DNA of 35,640 bases from Haloferacaceae archaeon (GCA_003554115.1 PWFE01000114.1:1-35640), one strand, 5' to 3'. Numbered from the stretch's first letter, positions 25,361 to 33,901 are shown. Translations and numbers: made by a program. The notes: generated by a model not told the origin, from the sequence alone.

Positions 25361-26191
25361 TTACTGGTCGACGCCGTCGCTGACCGAGCGCAACAGACGG
25401 CCTGCTGTGAGCGACTCGACCGCTCGGTTGCCAAACGCACGCCGTGCACGCTTGGTTGCCCCCGGGTCACGCTCGAAGCCGACGCCCGGATACACCACCT
25501 CTGACAGCACCAGTGGCTCGGGTGGGGCCGGAGGTGGTCGGGGGTCGACAGTCGAGGGACCCAGCAGCGCATCGATCCACTCCAGTGTCTGTTCGCCTGT
25601 CGCTACGTGCTGGATAACCGACACCAGCCGCCGGACCAACTCACGAGCAAAGCCGCCGGCTGCGAACTCGATTTCGAGAAACGCCCCACGACGAGTTAGT
25701 CGAGCCGACACACCCCGTCGAGTGCCGGTTTCGTCCGGCGTGAGGTTCCGAAAATCGTTGCTCCCACACAGCCGTTCGAGAGCCGCGCGGGCACGCTCGT
25801 CGTCGACCGGCGGTCGACCGTCGAGACTCTCGGTGTGCTTTGGGGCGTACAGATAGTAGGTGTATTCCCGGCGGACGGCATCGTGGGTTGCATGAAACGA
25901 GTCGTCGACATCGGCACTTGCCCACGCTCGGATCGTACCGGGCAGTTCGCTGTTGAGTGCTCGTGGCGTCAGCCAGTCGGGACACTCGAAGGCGACGGTT
26001 TGGGCGAGCGCAGACACGCCCCGATCAGTCCGACCAGCCGCTGCATAGCCTGACGGTTTGGCAGCATCCGCCGACAGAACCGAAAGCGATCGCAACGCAT
26101 CGAACACCGTTGCCTCGACGGTCGGGACGTCGGGCTGGCGCTGAAAGCCGTAAAAATCGCGACCGTCGTAGGCAACTCGAAACGCACGCAT
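25361..26191 (-). CDS. truA: tRNA pseudouridine synthase TruA
   Basis: 276 residues from the ATG at 26191, which gives the canonical N-terminus MRAFRVAYDGRDFYGFQRQP. The open frame continues upstream to 26449 but has no TruA-like sequence and overlaps the divergent gene. The catalytic Asp is Asp56 in AAGRTDRGVSALAQ. It modifies positions 38-40 of the tRNA anticodon arm. On the minus strand tatttacg (26215-26222) is 24-31 bases upstream, which supports this start and a leaderless message. Confidence 0.93.
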   Translation of the reverse strand: MRAFRVAYDGRDFYGFQRQPDVPTVEATVFDALRSLSVLSADAAKPSGYAAAGRTDRGVSALAQTVAFECPDWLTPRALNSELPGTIRAWASADVDDSFHATHDAVRREYTYYLYAPKHTESLDGRPPVDDERARAALERLCGSNDFRNLTPDETGTRRGVSARLTRRGAFLEIEFAAGGFARELVRRLVSVIQHVATGEQTLEWIDALLGPSTVDPRPPPAPPEPLVLSEVVYPGVGFERDPGATKRARRAFGNRAVESLTAGRLLRSVSDGVDQ

Positions 26192-26314
26192 CGCCGAACA
26201 CTCAGGTTGGCCTACGTAAATACTCGGCGAGCGGTGATACATACGTAGCCGCTGACTACCCGGTGACTGTTCGGCAACTACTGCCTTACGAGCAGGTGTC
26301 GAACAGTGTACGCT

Positions 26315-27826
26315 ATGAGTACCGACAGCAGTTCTCAGTCGACCGATCCAACCCATGACACTGGCGACGGCGACGACAGGCCGAATGTCGTTGTCGTCGT
26401 CATGGACACCGCTCGGGCCAAAGAAACAGTGCCAGCGGCGTCCGAACACACTCCAACGCTCGCGTCGCTGGCCGACAGCGGTACGGAGTTCACACAGGCC
26501 TACACCTCCAGCCCGTGGACGCTGCCGTCACACGTCTCGCTGTTCACCGGCTTATATACCGCCGCTCACGGAGCTCACGGCGGCCACACGTATCTCGATG
26601 CCGACCATGAAACACTGCCTGAGGCGTTTCAGTCAGCCGGTTACGAAACTGTCGGTATCTCAAACAACTGCTGGATCACCGGCGAATTCGGCTTTGATCG
26701 TGGTTTCGAGTCGTTTCGGAAAGGCTGGCAGTATCTCCAAAGCGACGTCGACACCGGGGCCATCGTCCGGGCGCACGGCGTTAGTGAGCGACTAACTGCG
26801 CTTAAAGAGCAACTAACTGCTGGCAACCCGGCAGTAACGCTGGCGAATGTCGCCTACGAGCGATATCTCTGCCGTGATAATGGGGCAGAGCGAACGACAC
26901 AGTGGATCGACGACTGGCTCTCTCAGCGAGAAACGCGTGGCGACCACCGGCCGTTTTTCTTGTTTTGTAACTACATTGAACCGCATATCGAGTACGATCC
27001 GCCGCAAATCTATGCCGAGCAGTTCCTCTCAGACGAAGAACTCACTGAAGCAGCCCAACTTAGACAGGATCCACGGGCGTTCGATGTCGGTGAGTACGAC
27101 CTCACAGACCGCGAGTGTGAGTTGTTGCGTGGACTGTATCAAGCAGAGTTAGCCTACGTCGACGCCCAAATTGAGGTTGTACGCAAATCACTACAAGCGG
27201 CCGACCAGTGGGAAAACACGATTTTCGTAGTGCTCGGCGACCATGGAGAAAACATCGGCGAATACGGCTTTTTCGGCCACCAGTACAACCTTCATGAGAC
27301 GGTCGTTCACGTCCCCCTGATCATCACCGGTGGACCATTCGACGACGGCGGCAAATACAGGGAGTACGTTCAGCTGCTTGATCTGGTGCCTACACTGTTG
27401 GACACAACGGAGATTTCGGCATCTGCACTGGCGATGCAGGCCCAAGGCCAGTCATTCCACCCCGACTCAACGGCCACACCACGACAGGCCGTATACGCCG
27501 AACATATTCAGCCTCAGCCGACCGTCGAGTCACTCGAAGCCCGCTTCGGCGAGATCCCCGACCGTGTCCGGGCATTTGATCGCACACTACGGTCGATTCG
27601 AACCGATGGGTCGACATACATTCGCGGCTCGGATGGAAGCCGGTGGCTGTATCTCGCAGGCGACGAACACCACAACCGACGCACCGACCGCCCCACGCTG
27701 GCGGCGCGGCTGGATACTCAACTCGACGGCTGGCTCGGCACTGTCGAGCGAGATCGGACGACACAGACGGCCGTCGACATGAGTGCCGCAACCGAACAAC
27801 GACTCGCGGATTTAGGCTACATATAA
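26315..27826 (+). CDS. Sulfatase-superfamily protein with Thr nucleophile
   Basis: 503 residues of the alkaline phosphatase/sulfatase superfamily. Metal-binding Asp31 is in VVVVMDTARA, and VVLGDHGENIGE is the second metal block. The nucleophile region SPWTLPSHVSLFTG has Thr69 where sulfatases carry formylglycine Cys/Ser (C/S-x-P-S-R), and His where they carry Arg. That pattern resembles phosphoglycerol or lipid-phosphate transferases and related phosphatases more than true sulfatases. No signal peptide or membrane helix is visible, so it is probably cytoplasmic. An in-frame GTG at 26306 is a less likely start. Confidence 0.85.
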   Translation: MSTDSSSQSTDPTHDTGDGDDRPNVVVVVMDTARAKETVPAASEHTPTLASLADSGTEFTQAYTSSPWTLPSHVSLFTGLYTAAHGAHGGHTYLDADHETLPEAFQSAGYETVGISNNCWITGEFGFDRGFESFRKGWQYLQSDVDTGAIVRAHGVSERLTALKEQLTAGNPAVTLANVAYERYLCRDNGAERTTQWIDDWLSQRETRGDHRPFFLFCNYIEPHIEYDPPQIYAEQFLSDEELTEAAQLRQDPRAFDVGEYDLTDRECELLRGLYQAELAYVDAQIEVVRKSLQAADQWENTIFVVLGDHGENIGEYGFFGHQYNLHETVVHVPLIITGGPFDDGGKYREYVQLLDLVPTLLDTTEISASALAMQAQGQSFHPDSTATPRQAVYAEHIQPQPTVESLEARFGEIPDRVRAFDRTLRSIRTDGSTYIRGSDGSRWLYLAGDEHHNRRTDRPTLAARLDTQLDGWLGTVERDRTTQTAVDMSAATEQRLADLGYI

Positions 27827-27829
27827 CGA

Positions 27830-29257
27830 TCAGAAGGTGTTCGGTACCCAGCCCCCCAACGAGTCGTCGACGCGATCCATCCAGTCGGTGAGTCGAGTCG
27901 ACATTTTATCGCGGGCCGCAGCGTATTCGGGATGCCCAATCAGGTTCTGTAGCTCTCCGGGATCGGCGGTTAGATCGTACAACTCGTTTCGATCTGGGCC
28001 GTTGTAGACGAACTTATACTGGTGTGTCCGGACCATTCGCTGCGAGTAGAGTCCGAACTCATCGCCGTGGAACTGTGCGTACACTGACTCGGGCCAGTTA
28101 TCCGGTCGCTGGCCAGTGAGTAGTGGATGGATACTCCGGGCGTGAAGCCCCGAGGGACGCTCGATGTCGGCCCATTCCAGAAAGGTAGCCATCAGATCAT
28201 GGAGTCTGACGAACGCCTCAGTGTGCGTCGCTGGCTCGACGACGTCTGGCCAGCGGATCACCAGTGGGATACGGTAGGTTTCGTCATACATCAGCGGCCC
28301 CTTGTTGAACTGACGGTGTGAGCCGACGAAATCGCCATGGTCCGAGGTGTGGACGACTGCGGTTTCGTCGGTTAGTCCCAACTCGTCGACGGCGTCGAGA
28401 ATCCGACCGATCTGGTCGTCGATCAGCGTCATAAAGCCGAAATATTTCGCAACAATGCGGCTCCACACCTCCCAGTCGAACTCACTGACGCCTCGATAGC
28501 CGAGATACTGTTCGTGAACACGCGGTTTGCCATTGAACGTTTCGGCGTAGGTGTCCCATGGCTCGATCTCGCTTGGGTCGTACATCGACGCATAGGGTTC
28601 GGGAATGACGTAGGGATGGTGAGGGCCAAGGAAATCAGTCCGATGGAAAAACGGCCCATCACCGTCGGCCCAGCGTTCGAGCGCGTTGATTGTCACTTCT
28701 GCCAGAAAGTACGGGCGAGAGGCCTCAACGTCGACCGGGTCAGTGCCAGCGATGAGGGTTTTGTTCTCGCCCGAACCCGCGTATATGCGGTCTTCGACCG
28801 CCGACTCTTCGATCGAGATGCCACGAGTCTCCCGGTAGTAATTGAATGCGACATCGAAGTTGTCGTGGTGGACGTCGCTGCCGCCGAAGTACCGAAAGCC
28901 GAACTCGCTGGGGCCGCGCTCGTGGCTGACGTGCCATTTCCCAAGGTAGGTGTTGGTGTAGCCACTGGAATCGAGGAGTTCACCGAACGTCGGCAGCCGC
29001 TCGGAGAACTCCGTCCGGATTGCATCGGCCTCGTGGCTGTTGTTGAGCAGTCCGTGGGCGTGTGGATACAACCCTGTTAGAAGCGACGCACGCGCGCTCG
29101 TACAGATGCTGGTCGGCGTGTACGCCGAGTCGAACCACATCCCCTCCTCACGCAGGCGGTCGATATTCGGCGTCTCAACTGGGAGCCCATCGGGTGCGAC
29201 GAGGTCGGCGCGCTCTTGATCGGTGAACAGTAGCAGGATATTGGGTCTGGAGGGCAT
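27830..29257 (-). CDS. Formylglycine-type sulfatase
   Basis: 475 residues. NILLLFTDQERADL gives the metal Asp13, and SICTSARASLLTGLYPHAHG gives Cys52 in the C-x-[P/A/S]-x-R position that is oxidised to formylglycine in type I sulfatases. HTSDHGDFVGSH supplies the distal metal ligands. The third residue of the motif is Ser instead of Pro. No export signal. It converges with the other superfamily member three bases away. A minus-strand box ttctttattct (29278-29288) precedes the ATG by 21-31 bases. Substrate unknown. Confidence 0.88.
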   Translation of the reverse strand: MPSRPNILLLFTDQERADLVAPDGLPVETPNIDRLREEGMWFDSAYTPTSICTSARASLLTGLYPHAHGLLNNSHEADAIRTEFSERLPTFGELLDSSGYTNTYLGKWHVSHERGPSEFGFRYFGGSDVHHDNFDVAFNYYRETRGISIEESAVEDRIYAGSGENKTLIAGTDPVDVEASRPYFLAEVTINALERWADGDGPFFHRTDFLGPHHPYVIPEPYASMYDPSEIEPWDTYAETFNGKPRVHEQYLGYRGVSEFDWEVWSRIVAKYFGFMTLIDDQIGRILDAVDELGLTDETAVVHTSDHGDFVGSHRQFNKGPLMYDETYRIPLVIRWPDVVEPATHTEAFVRLHDLMATFLEWADIERPSGLHARSIHPLLTGQRPDNWPESVYAQFHGDEFGLYSQRMVRTHQYKFVYNGPDRNELYDLTADPGELQNLIGHPEYAAARDKMSTRLTDWMDRVDDSLGGWVPNTF

Positions 29258-29350
29258 ACCGCCGCGTTCGTACTCGGAGAATAAAGAACGGATGAGTGCC
29301 TTACTCTGTGATATATCGCTATCAGAAATAGTAGCTTCAACGGGCGTGTG

Positions 29351-29908
29351 TCACCGCGGCGTCGTCGTTCCAAGTCGGTTCTGACGAGTGTGATAGGTGT
29401 GGACGACCGCTGTCACACCGAACAGCCCGACCAGAATCCACACGAGAAAGATCCCAGAAAGGCCACCGAACGGACCGATAGATGCCCACATGAGCAGACT
29501 CATCACGAAGCCGAGAGCTGCGAAGGCAAAATAACAGTAGCTCCAAGGAATGTCGTGGCTCGGCACGTATTCGAGGTACAGCTGTACCTCTTTTGCCTCC
29601 TCGGTGAGTTCGACCGTCCCGCGGTCCCGATCGTAATCGATGATCCCTGTATCGTCGAGTTTCGGCAGATGTGACTGTCGAAGCGCGGTATAGATTCGTT
29701 TTCGCTGTTTCCAGCTCAGCTCTGCGGGATCGACGTCATACTCCCGCGCCGAAACGGCATCAACCACAGTCCTGAAGTCAGCTGCGTCGCTGTCCTGCTG
29801 GGTAAGCGCGTCCAGAACCCACCGTCGACGTCGATTACTCAACATGCTAAACACCTGGTCTCGTGGGATCGTTTCCGATCCGGCCCCACCACTCGTTCGT
29901 AAAGACAT
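29351..29908 (-). CDS. Winged-helix protein with two membrane helices (DUF7344-like)
   Basis: 185 residues. The N-terminal part (DQVFSMLSNRRRRWVLDALTQQ, then RIYTALRQSHLPKLDDTGIIDYDRDRGTVELT) is the winged-helix domain I know as DUF7344 in haloarchaea. Two hydrophobic helices follow (about 118-138 and 145-168), with a short basic tail. This suggests a membrane-anchored transcription factor. It is divergent from the signal peptidase operon across a 241-base regulatory region, so it may control that operon (inference). Confidence 0.8.
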   Translation of the reverse strand: MSLRTSGGAGSETIPRDQVFSMLSNRRRRWVLDALTQQDSDAADFRTVVDAVSAREYDVDPAELSWKQRKRIYTALRQSHLPKLDDTGIIDYDRDRGTVELTEEAKEVQLYLEYVPSHDIPWSYCYFAFAALGFVMSLLMWASIGPFGGLSGIFLVWILVGLFGVTAVVHTYHTRQNRLGTTTPR

Positions 29909-30049
29909 ATTTTGTCACGCTGATACGTTGGAAAGACAATCAATGAGGCCGATAATAACTATGCGTTGGCTACGGTCTGCTGATGAGTTGGTAGGCAGTA
30001 CCTTACGGATTTAGAAACAGCCACGGATGCAATTAGGAGGTGCATACCA

Positions 30050-30091
30050 ATGAGGTATTCAGTTTTGGGTGAATGTACGGTTGGGTTGTGA
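30050..30091 (+). CDS. Possible 13-residue leader ORF (MRYSVLGECTVGL)
   Basis: Complete short frame with a strong SD aggaggt at 30035-30041, eight bases before its ATG. The SD is far better than anything before the signal peptidase ATG at 30150, which has only a CACA run. The stop codon ends on the first base of the pseudoknot-like structure. An AT-rich box gataataactat (29951-29962) could supply the promoter. It may be translated as a regulatory leader. No protein evidence is available. Confidence 0.4.
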   Translation: MRYSVLGECTVGL

Positions 30092-30134
30092 GTGTCATTA
30101 CTCGGCGGTAGGACACTGAGGAACCCACTACCGC
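30091..30134 (+). ncRNA. H-type pseudoknot-like structure in the signal peptidase leader
   Basis: Two perfect, interleaved inverted repeats. Stem 1 is AGTGTC (30091-30096) with GACACT (30112-30117). Stem 2 is GCGGTAG (30105-30111) with CTACCGC (30128-30134). Loop 1 is 8 bases and loop 3 is 10 bases. There is no base between the 5' arm of stem 2 and the 3' arm of stem 1, so they could stack coaxially. It ends 15 bases before the start codon. As DNA the repeats could instead be overlapping operators. Confidence 0.5.
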
Positions 30135-30149
30135 ACAGACCACACACAC

Positions 30150-31307
30150 ATGGCCGAACAATCAACTACTATTCACACACAGCTGTGGCGTCTCGTTGGG
30201 TTGCTCGTCGGTGGTGTGCTCCTCGCGCTCATTGCTGGGAACCTACTCGGAACGCCGGTCGTGTTGAGTTTCGTCGAGACCGGAAGTATGGAGCCGACAA
30301 TCCAAACCGGAGACGGGTTCGTCGTCCTGCCGCCTGCTGTCACTGGCGATGTGTCGGCCGGCGATGTCGTCGTGTTTGATGCGCGTGAACTCGAAGGAGG
30401 TGGACTCACAACGCATCGAATCGTCAACGAAACGGACGACGGCTACATTACACAGGGAGACGCCAACCCGTTTACCGATCAGGACGACAGCGAACCGCCT
30501 GTTTCCGACGACCAGATCGTTGCGGTTGCCTGGCAGCCCAACGGTCAGGTTCTGACGGTTCCATATCTCGGCACCGCCTCGATGGAGTTGCAAGCAACGA
30601 TGGAGTCCGCAGCCACGAGCGTTCCCGGTGGCGGAACAACGCTGAGCACTGACGGTTCGTCTCTCCTGTTGGTCGTCGGTATCGGTTTCATCGTGTTGTC
30701 GTTTCTCTTCGAGCAGCAATCCACACGGAGGCCGTCGAGTTCACGATCCAGATCGAGGTCGCTCCCGGTCGACCCGCGAAAGGTTGTCCTCGCGGTTGGC
30801 GTTCTCGTATGTGCGATCACCGGCGGCACAATGATCGTGATGGCAGATAGCTCCGAGCTTACCGTTATCAGTGCCGAATTCGACTCCGACCGGCCGGATG
30901 TTATCCTGAAGGACACAACCGAACGCCAGTCGGTACCCGTCGACAACGGCGGGCTACTGCCGGTTGTTTCGGTACTCGAGTCGGGATCCGAACGACTCGT
31001 CGTCGAAGACACCACCACATCCCTCGCGCCCGGCGCAAGTGCTGAACCCGAGGTTTCGATTACAGCACCAGCTAAAACCGGACGCTACAGCCACTTGCTG
31101 ACCGAATACCGGTATTTCGGTGTGCTGCCGCCAACCATGATTGTAGTACTGCATTCGATCCACCCACTGGTGGCTATCGTGGCGGTGGCAGTGACAATCG
31201 GTGGTATCGTTTCGGCACCGCTGGCGATGGTTGTGACGATGCGCACAGTTCGAACACGAACACGGTCGCGGTCCCGAACACGGCAGGACAATGATGGATT
31301 TTGGTAA
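30150..31307 (+). CDS. ER/archaeal-type signal peptidase I with C-terminal membrane extension
   Basis: 385 residues. S26B peptidase domain: TM1 about 13-33, nucleophile Ser46 in ETGSMEPTI, catalytic His89 in TTHRIV (His in place of bacterial Lys) and Asp104/Asp110 in TQGDANPFTD. After about residue 160 the protein continues with two more helices (about 168-188 and 210-230), an external beta-rich domain (about 231-325) and a last helix pair (about 328-362) with an Arg-rich tail. Ordinary archaeal signal peptidases are about 200 residues, so this is an extended, perhaps dedicated enzyme like SipW. Followed by a DUF5305-like gene and near three small exported proteins. Confidence 0.88.
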   Translation: MAEQSTTIHTQLWRLVGLLVGGVLLALIAGNLLGTPVVLSFVETGSMEPTIQTGDGFVVLPPAVTGDVSAGDVVVFDARELEGGGLTTHRIVNETDDGYITQGDANPFTDQDDSEPPVSDDQIVAVAWQPNGQVLTVPYLGTASMELQATMESAATSVPGGGTTLSTDGSSLLLVVGIGFIVLSFLFEQQSTRRPSSSRSRSRSLPVDPRKVVLAVGVLVCAITGGTMIVMADSSELTVISAEFDSDRPDVILKDTTERQSVPVDNGGLLPVVSVLESGSERLVVEDTTTSLAPGASAEPEVSITAPAKTGRYSHLLTEYRYFGVLPPTMIVVLHSIHPLVAIVAVAVTIGGIVSAPLAMVVTMRTVRTRTRSRSRTRQDNDGFW

Positions 31308-31336
31308 ACCAATGGTACACGCCCAGATCGCAACTC

Positions 31337-31344
31337 GAGGAGGT
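31337..31344 (+). promoter_or_regulatory. Strong SD fixing the start of the DUF5305-like gene
   Basis: GAGGAGGT lies seven bases before the ATG at 31352. It decides against the in-frame start at 31301, which would overlap the end of the signal peptidase gene. Confidence 0.75.
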
Positions 31345-31351
31345 ATCGACG

Positions 31352-32533
31352 ATGAACACTGACACTCTCATGATCACTGTCCGGTCGAAACTGGACGACT
31401 GGTTTGTTCCGTTTGTGGTCATCTTGGCCGTCGTACTGCTCGTCAGTGGGTGGGGTGTCTATACGGCGGTTGCGGCCTCTCCAGAGCCCACAGAATACGA
31501 ACAGGTCGAGAGCTGGTCGACAACCACAGACATCACTCACAGTGCGGAGGTTCGAGAGCCGAATGCGGTCTACGAAGTCGGCGAGCGCGTGAGCGACGAG
31601 CCACGGTACTATACAGAGGTGATGCCGATACTCGAGGGGCAACTCGAGTACAGCTACATCGCAGCCGAAGGCGACGTCGATATCGAGACCGAAACAACAC
31701 AGCTCATCCGGTCGGTCGACGACGATGACTCAACGGTCTACTGGAGCGTCGAAACACCCCTCGACGTGACTCAGTCGAGTGGAGTCGATCCGAACAGCCC
31801 CCATACGACCTCGTTCGCTGTCGAAGTCGAAGCACTCTCAGAAAGCGCGACCGAAACAGCCGATAGCCTGGGAAGTACGGCGGGGACCCTCGAAACTGCG
31901 GTTCAAATAACGGCGACAATGGAGGGGACCATCGATGGCGAGCCAGTCAACCACACCGAAACGTACGAGATCCCAATCGAGGTCACGACTGGAACCTACA
32001 GCCTTGAGCCGCCGGACGACACCGGCCACACCGAAACTGAGACCGTTGCGACAGCCAACCGCACGGACCGACTCGCTGACGCGGCAGGGATGGGTGCCAT
32101 CCTCCTCGTTTCGGTCGGAACTCTTGGGACGCTCGTCGCTGCGAAACGCCGCGGGCGACTGGCACCGACAGCAGCCGAACGGCGCGCTGTCGAGAACGCG
32201 TCGAAACGAGCGGAGCTCGAAGAGTGGATCTCCCGTGGCTCGATTCCGCAGTCACTGTCCGACAAGCCACGAATCGAGGTCACATCGCTGACCGAACTGG
32301 TCGACGTTGCCATCGATTGCAACCGGCGTGTGATCGAACGGGAGAATGCGGCAGAGTACGTGGTACTCGACAACGGTATGATCTACGCGTACAGCCCAGA
32401 CAACTCCGTGCGGGCACCAGCCCAACAAGACGGGACTACCGAGACACAGCCACAGGAGAGCTCTGCTGGAATGCAGTCCGACGCTGACACGCCGGATCCC
32501 TCGGACACAGACGCCACCGATCACGAGAGATAA
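31352..32533 (+). CDS. DUF5305-like membrane protein
   Basis: 393 residues. TM1 (about 18-41) is followed by an extracellular, acidic, beta-rich domain of about 200 residues that begins PTEYEQVESWSTTTDITHSAEV. TM2 (about 246-264) leads to a cytoplasmic part with Arg/Glu-rich helices and a disordered acidic C-terminus. The pattern matches the haloarchaeal DUF5305 family, which I recall next to signal peptidase genes. It starts 44 bases after the signal peptidase stop, so they form one operon. It may be an assembly platform or chaperone for the secreted partners, which is inference only. Confidence 0.75.
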   Translation: MNTDTLMITVRSKLDDWFVPFVVILAVVLLVSGWGVYTAVAASPEPTEYEQVESWSTTTDITHSAEVREPNAVYEVGERVSDEPRYYTEVMPILEGQLEYSYIAAEGDVDIETETTQLIRSVDDDDSTVYWSVETPLDVTQSSGVDPNSPHTTSFAVEVEALSESATETADSLGSTAGTLETAVQITATMEGTIDGEPVNHTETYEIPIEVTTGTYSLEPPDDTGHTETETVATANRTDRLADAAGMGAILLVSVGTLGTLVAAKRRGRLAPTAAERRAVENASKRAELEEWISRGSIPQSLSDKPRIEVTSLTELVDVAIDCNRRVIERENAAEYVVLDNGMIYAYSPDNSVRAPAQQDGTTETQPQESSAGMQSDADTPDPSDTDATDHER

Positions 32534-32628
32534 CGAACCGATACAGTCGACGTATTTTTAGATAGCCGACTGCGTCTGCGGTCGACGCTGTCGAGTGCCG
32601 TCTGATGGTTTCGAACTCCGTGCGTTAG

Positions 32629-32985
32629 TCACTCGTCGCTGGAGCACTGAAACTCACGAGTCAGACTCGTATCGACCTCACCGTTGTTGCTCGTTACTGT
32701 AATCGTCGTCGGTCCTGTCGTCTCAAGAGTGTGTTGTTCGCCGGGTGCGAGTCGGACCGTCTCAGTGCTGCCGTTGTGTGTCAGCTCGACGGTTATCGTG
32801 GTCTGGAACTGATTTCGTACCGTACAGTTGTCGAGACCGAGGTAAGCTTTGGCGTCGTCTGTCACCGACACCGATATATCACGATCGGCTGTCGACGTGC
32901 TGACCGAACCAGTAACGACAACACCAGCGATGACGGCAGCGACCACGAGCCCGACACCAATCGTGCGAAGCCGTCTGCTATTCAT
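32629..32985 (-). CDS. Small exported protein with AYLGL motif (third paralog)
   Basis: 118 residues from the ATG at 32985. SRRLR precedes a hydrophobic segment (about 9-28), an export signal or anchor. Right after it, ADRDISVSVTDDAKAYLGL aligns with the two larger exported proteins nearby (ERTVSVRVANDENAYMGL and DRQFAVNVASDSQAYIGL). The rest is Thr/Val-rich beta sequence. Cys54 and Cys114 could form a disulfide. It is convergent with the DUF5305-like gene. A possible minor subunit of the same structure. Confidence 0.65.
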   Translation of the reverse strand: MNSRRLRTIGVGLVVAAVIAGVVVTGSVSTSTADRDISVSVTDDAKAYLGLDNCTVRNQFQTTITVELTHNGSTETVRLAPGEQHTLETTGPTTITVTSNNGEVDTSLTREFQCSSDE

Positions 32986-33309
32986 ACACACTCACCACCG
33001 ACGCTTGTGTCGGAGGGCCAGCTAATCGAGCGGTCGACACGGTAGTATCCTGTATCATTCAGTTGACCGCTATTGTGCGACTATCATTCTAAGTATAGAG
33101 TTCCTACGCACGCAGACGTCGCTCGAAGTAGGTCTCTACTAATCGGTAGTCAGTGGCTACAGCGTCTGCAGACCATGCCTGTAGCGGCTGCTGGGAGTGT
33201 ATACACAAGTGACATATTGACTCATAGATAGCTGTCCGCGGCGAGCCCCGATGGACCCTTCAGTGTTGTTGGGACCCATGGGTCAGATTCGGCGCGGAGG
33301 AGAGTACCA
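32986..33309 (+). other. 324-base divergent intergenic region
   Basis: No convincing gene. It holds the start region of the minus-strand small exported gene, an inverted repeat AGTAG-N4-CTACT at 33127-33140, the upstream block conserved with the second exported-protein gene (33155-33255) and the SD GGAGGAG at 33296-33302. A 26-codon frame starting at ATG 33251 overlaps the next gene start out of frame and may be accidental. Confidence 0.6.
33155..33255 (+). repeat. Conserved upstream block, copy 1
   Basis: Contains ggctac (33155), CTGCTGG (33188-33194), ATACACAAGT (33201-33210) and CGCGGCGAGCC near 33238-33248. The same elements occur in the same order and nearly the same spacing ahead of the gene at 34259. 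ATACACAAGT starts 109 bases before the ATG here and 107 there. Confidence 0.7.
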
Positions 33310-33867
33310 ATGGAACGACGCAAATTTCTAATCGGTGCGGGAAGCACAGCAATCGGAACCAGTGCACTTGTCGGCTCAGGTGCGTTTTCGACGATGAGTT
33401 CGGGCGACCGTCAGTTCGCAGTTAACGTTGCATCAGACTCACAGGCGTACATCGGCCTATTTGCAACGAGTCAGTACGCGTTCCAGAATGAAGACGGCAA
33501 ACTCGAGTTGGCCTTCGACGACACGCCAGGAACGCAGGCCGGTGCTGATGGTGGTGTCAACCCACAGTCGACGTACACGTTCAACGATGTCTTCGAGATC
33601 CGAACGCAACACCAACAGGGTGATACGTACCTCTACATCGAACTCGAAGGGTTCGACGAGGAGATCGACGTCGAACTGAGTGCTGGCTCGACCGAGCCTG
33701 CCGAGGGCGGCGAAGACCTCACAGATTCCGATGAGCTAGTCAAACTGTTCGAACCGGACACGATGAGCGTCGACGTCACCATCGAGAGTGCTGATTCGGC
33801 AATCGGTGAGGCCGGTGGCACCATGACCGTGTATGCGGCCACCGGCGCGGACCGAGACCAGCTCTGA
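33310..33867 (+). CDS. Exported TasA/DUF1102-like protein 1
   Basis: 185 residues. The N-terminus MERRKFLIGAGSTAIGTSALVGSGAFS is an export signal: twin Arg plus a hydrophobic stretch ending in GSGAF, like signals NCBI labels SipW-dependent. The mature part begins DRQFAVNVASDSQAYIGL and includes GGVNPQSTYTFNDVFEIRTQ (about 81-100), a strand pattern also seen in the next paralog. Acidic, beta-rich, no Cys in the mature part, as for fibre subunits. SD GGAGGAG lies seven bases before the ATG, and a T-run follows the gene. Fibre formation is inferred. Confidence 0.75.
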   Translation: MERRKFLIGAGSTAIGTSALVGSGAFSTMSSGDRQFAVNVASDSQAYIGLFATSQYAFQNEDGKLELAFDDTPGTQAGADGGVNPQSTYTFNDVFEIRTQHQQGDTYLYIELEGFDEEIDVELSAGSTEPAEGGEDLTDSDELVKLFEPDTMSVDVTIESADSAIGEAGGTMTVYAATGADRDQL

Positions 33868-33901
33868 GACCGGTTATTCATCACATCGTACATATCAGCT
33901 G

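Noticed and set aside
32999..33010. ACACAAG on the minus strand near the small exported gene as a third copy of the ATACACAAGT block
   Set aside because: Only seven bases match, the distance to the ATG is about 20 instead of 108, and the flanking CTGCTGG and CGCGGC elements are missing.
33251..33331. 26-codon frame overlapping the start of exported protein 1, and a 17-codon frame at 34198-34251, as paired leader peptides
   Set aside because: They start at aligned positions but encode unrelated peptides, lack SD sites and differ in length. Conservation of the DNA block explains the shared ATG position.
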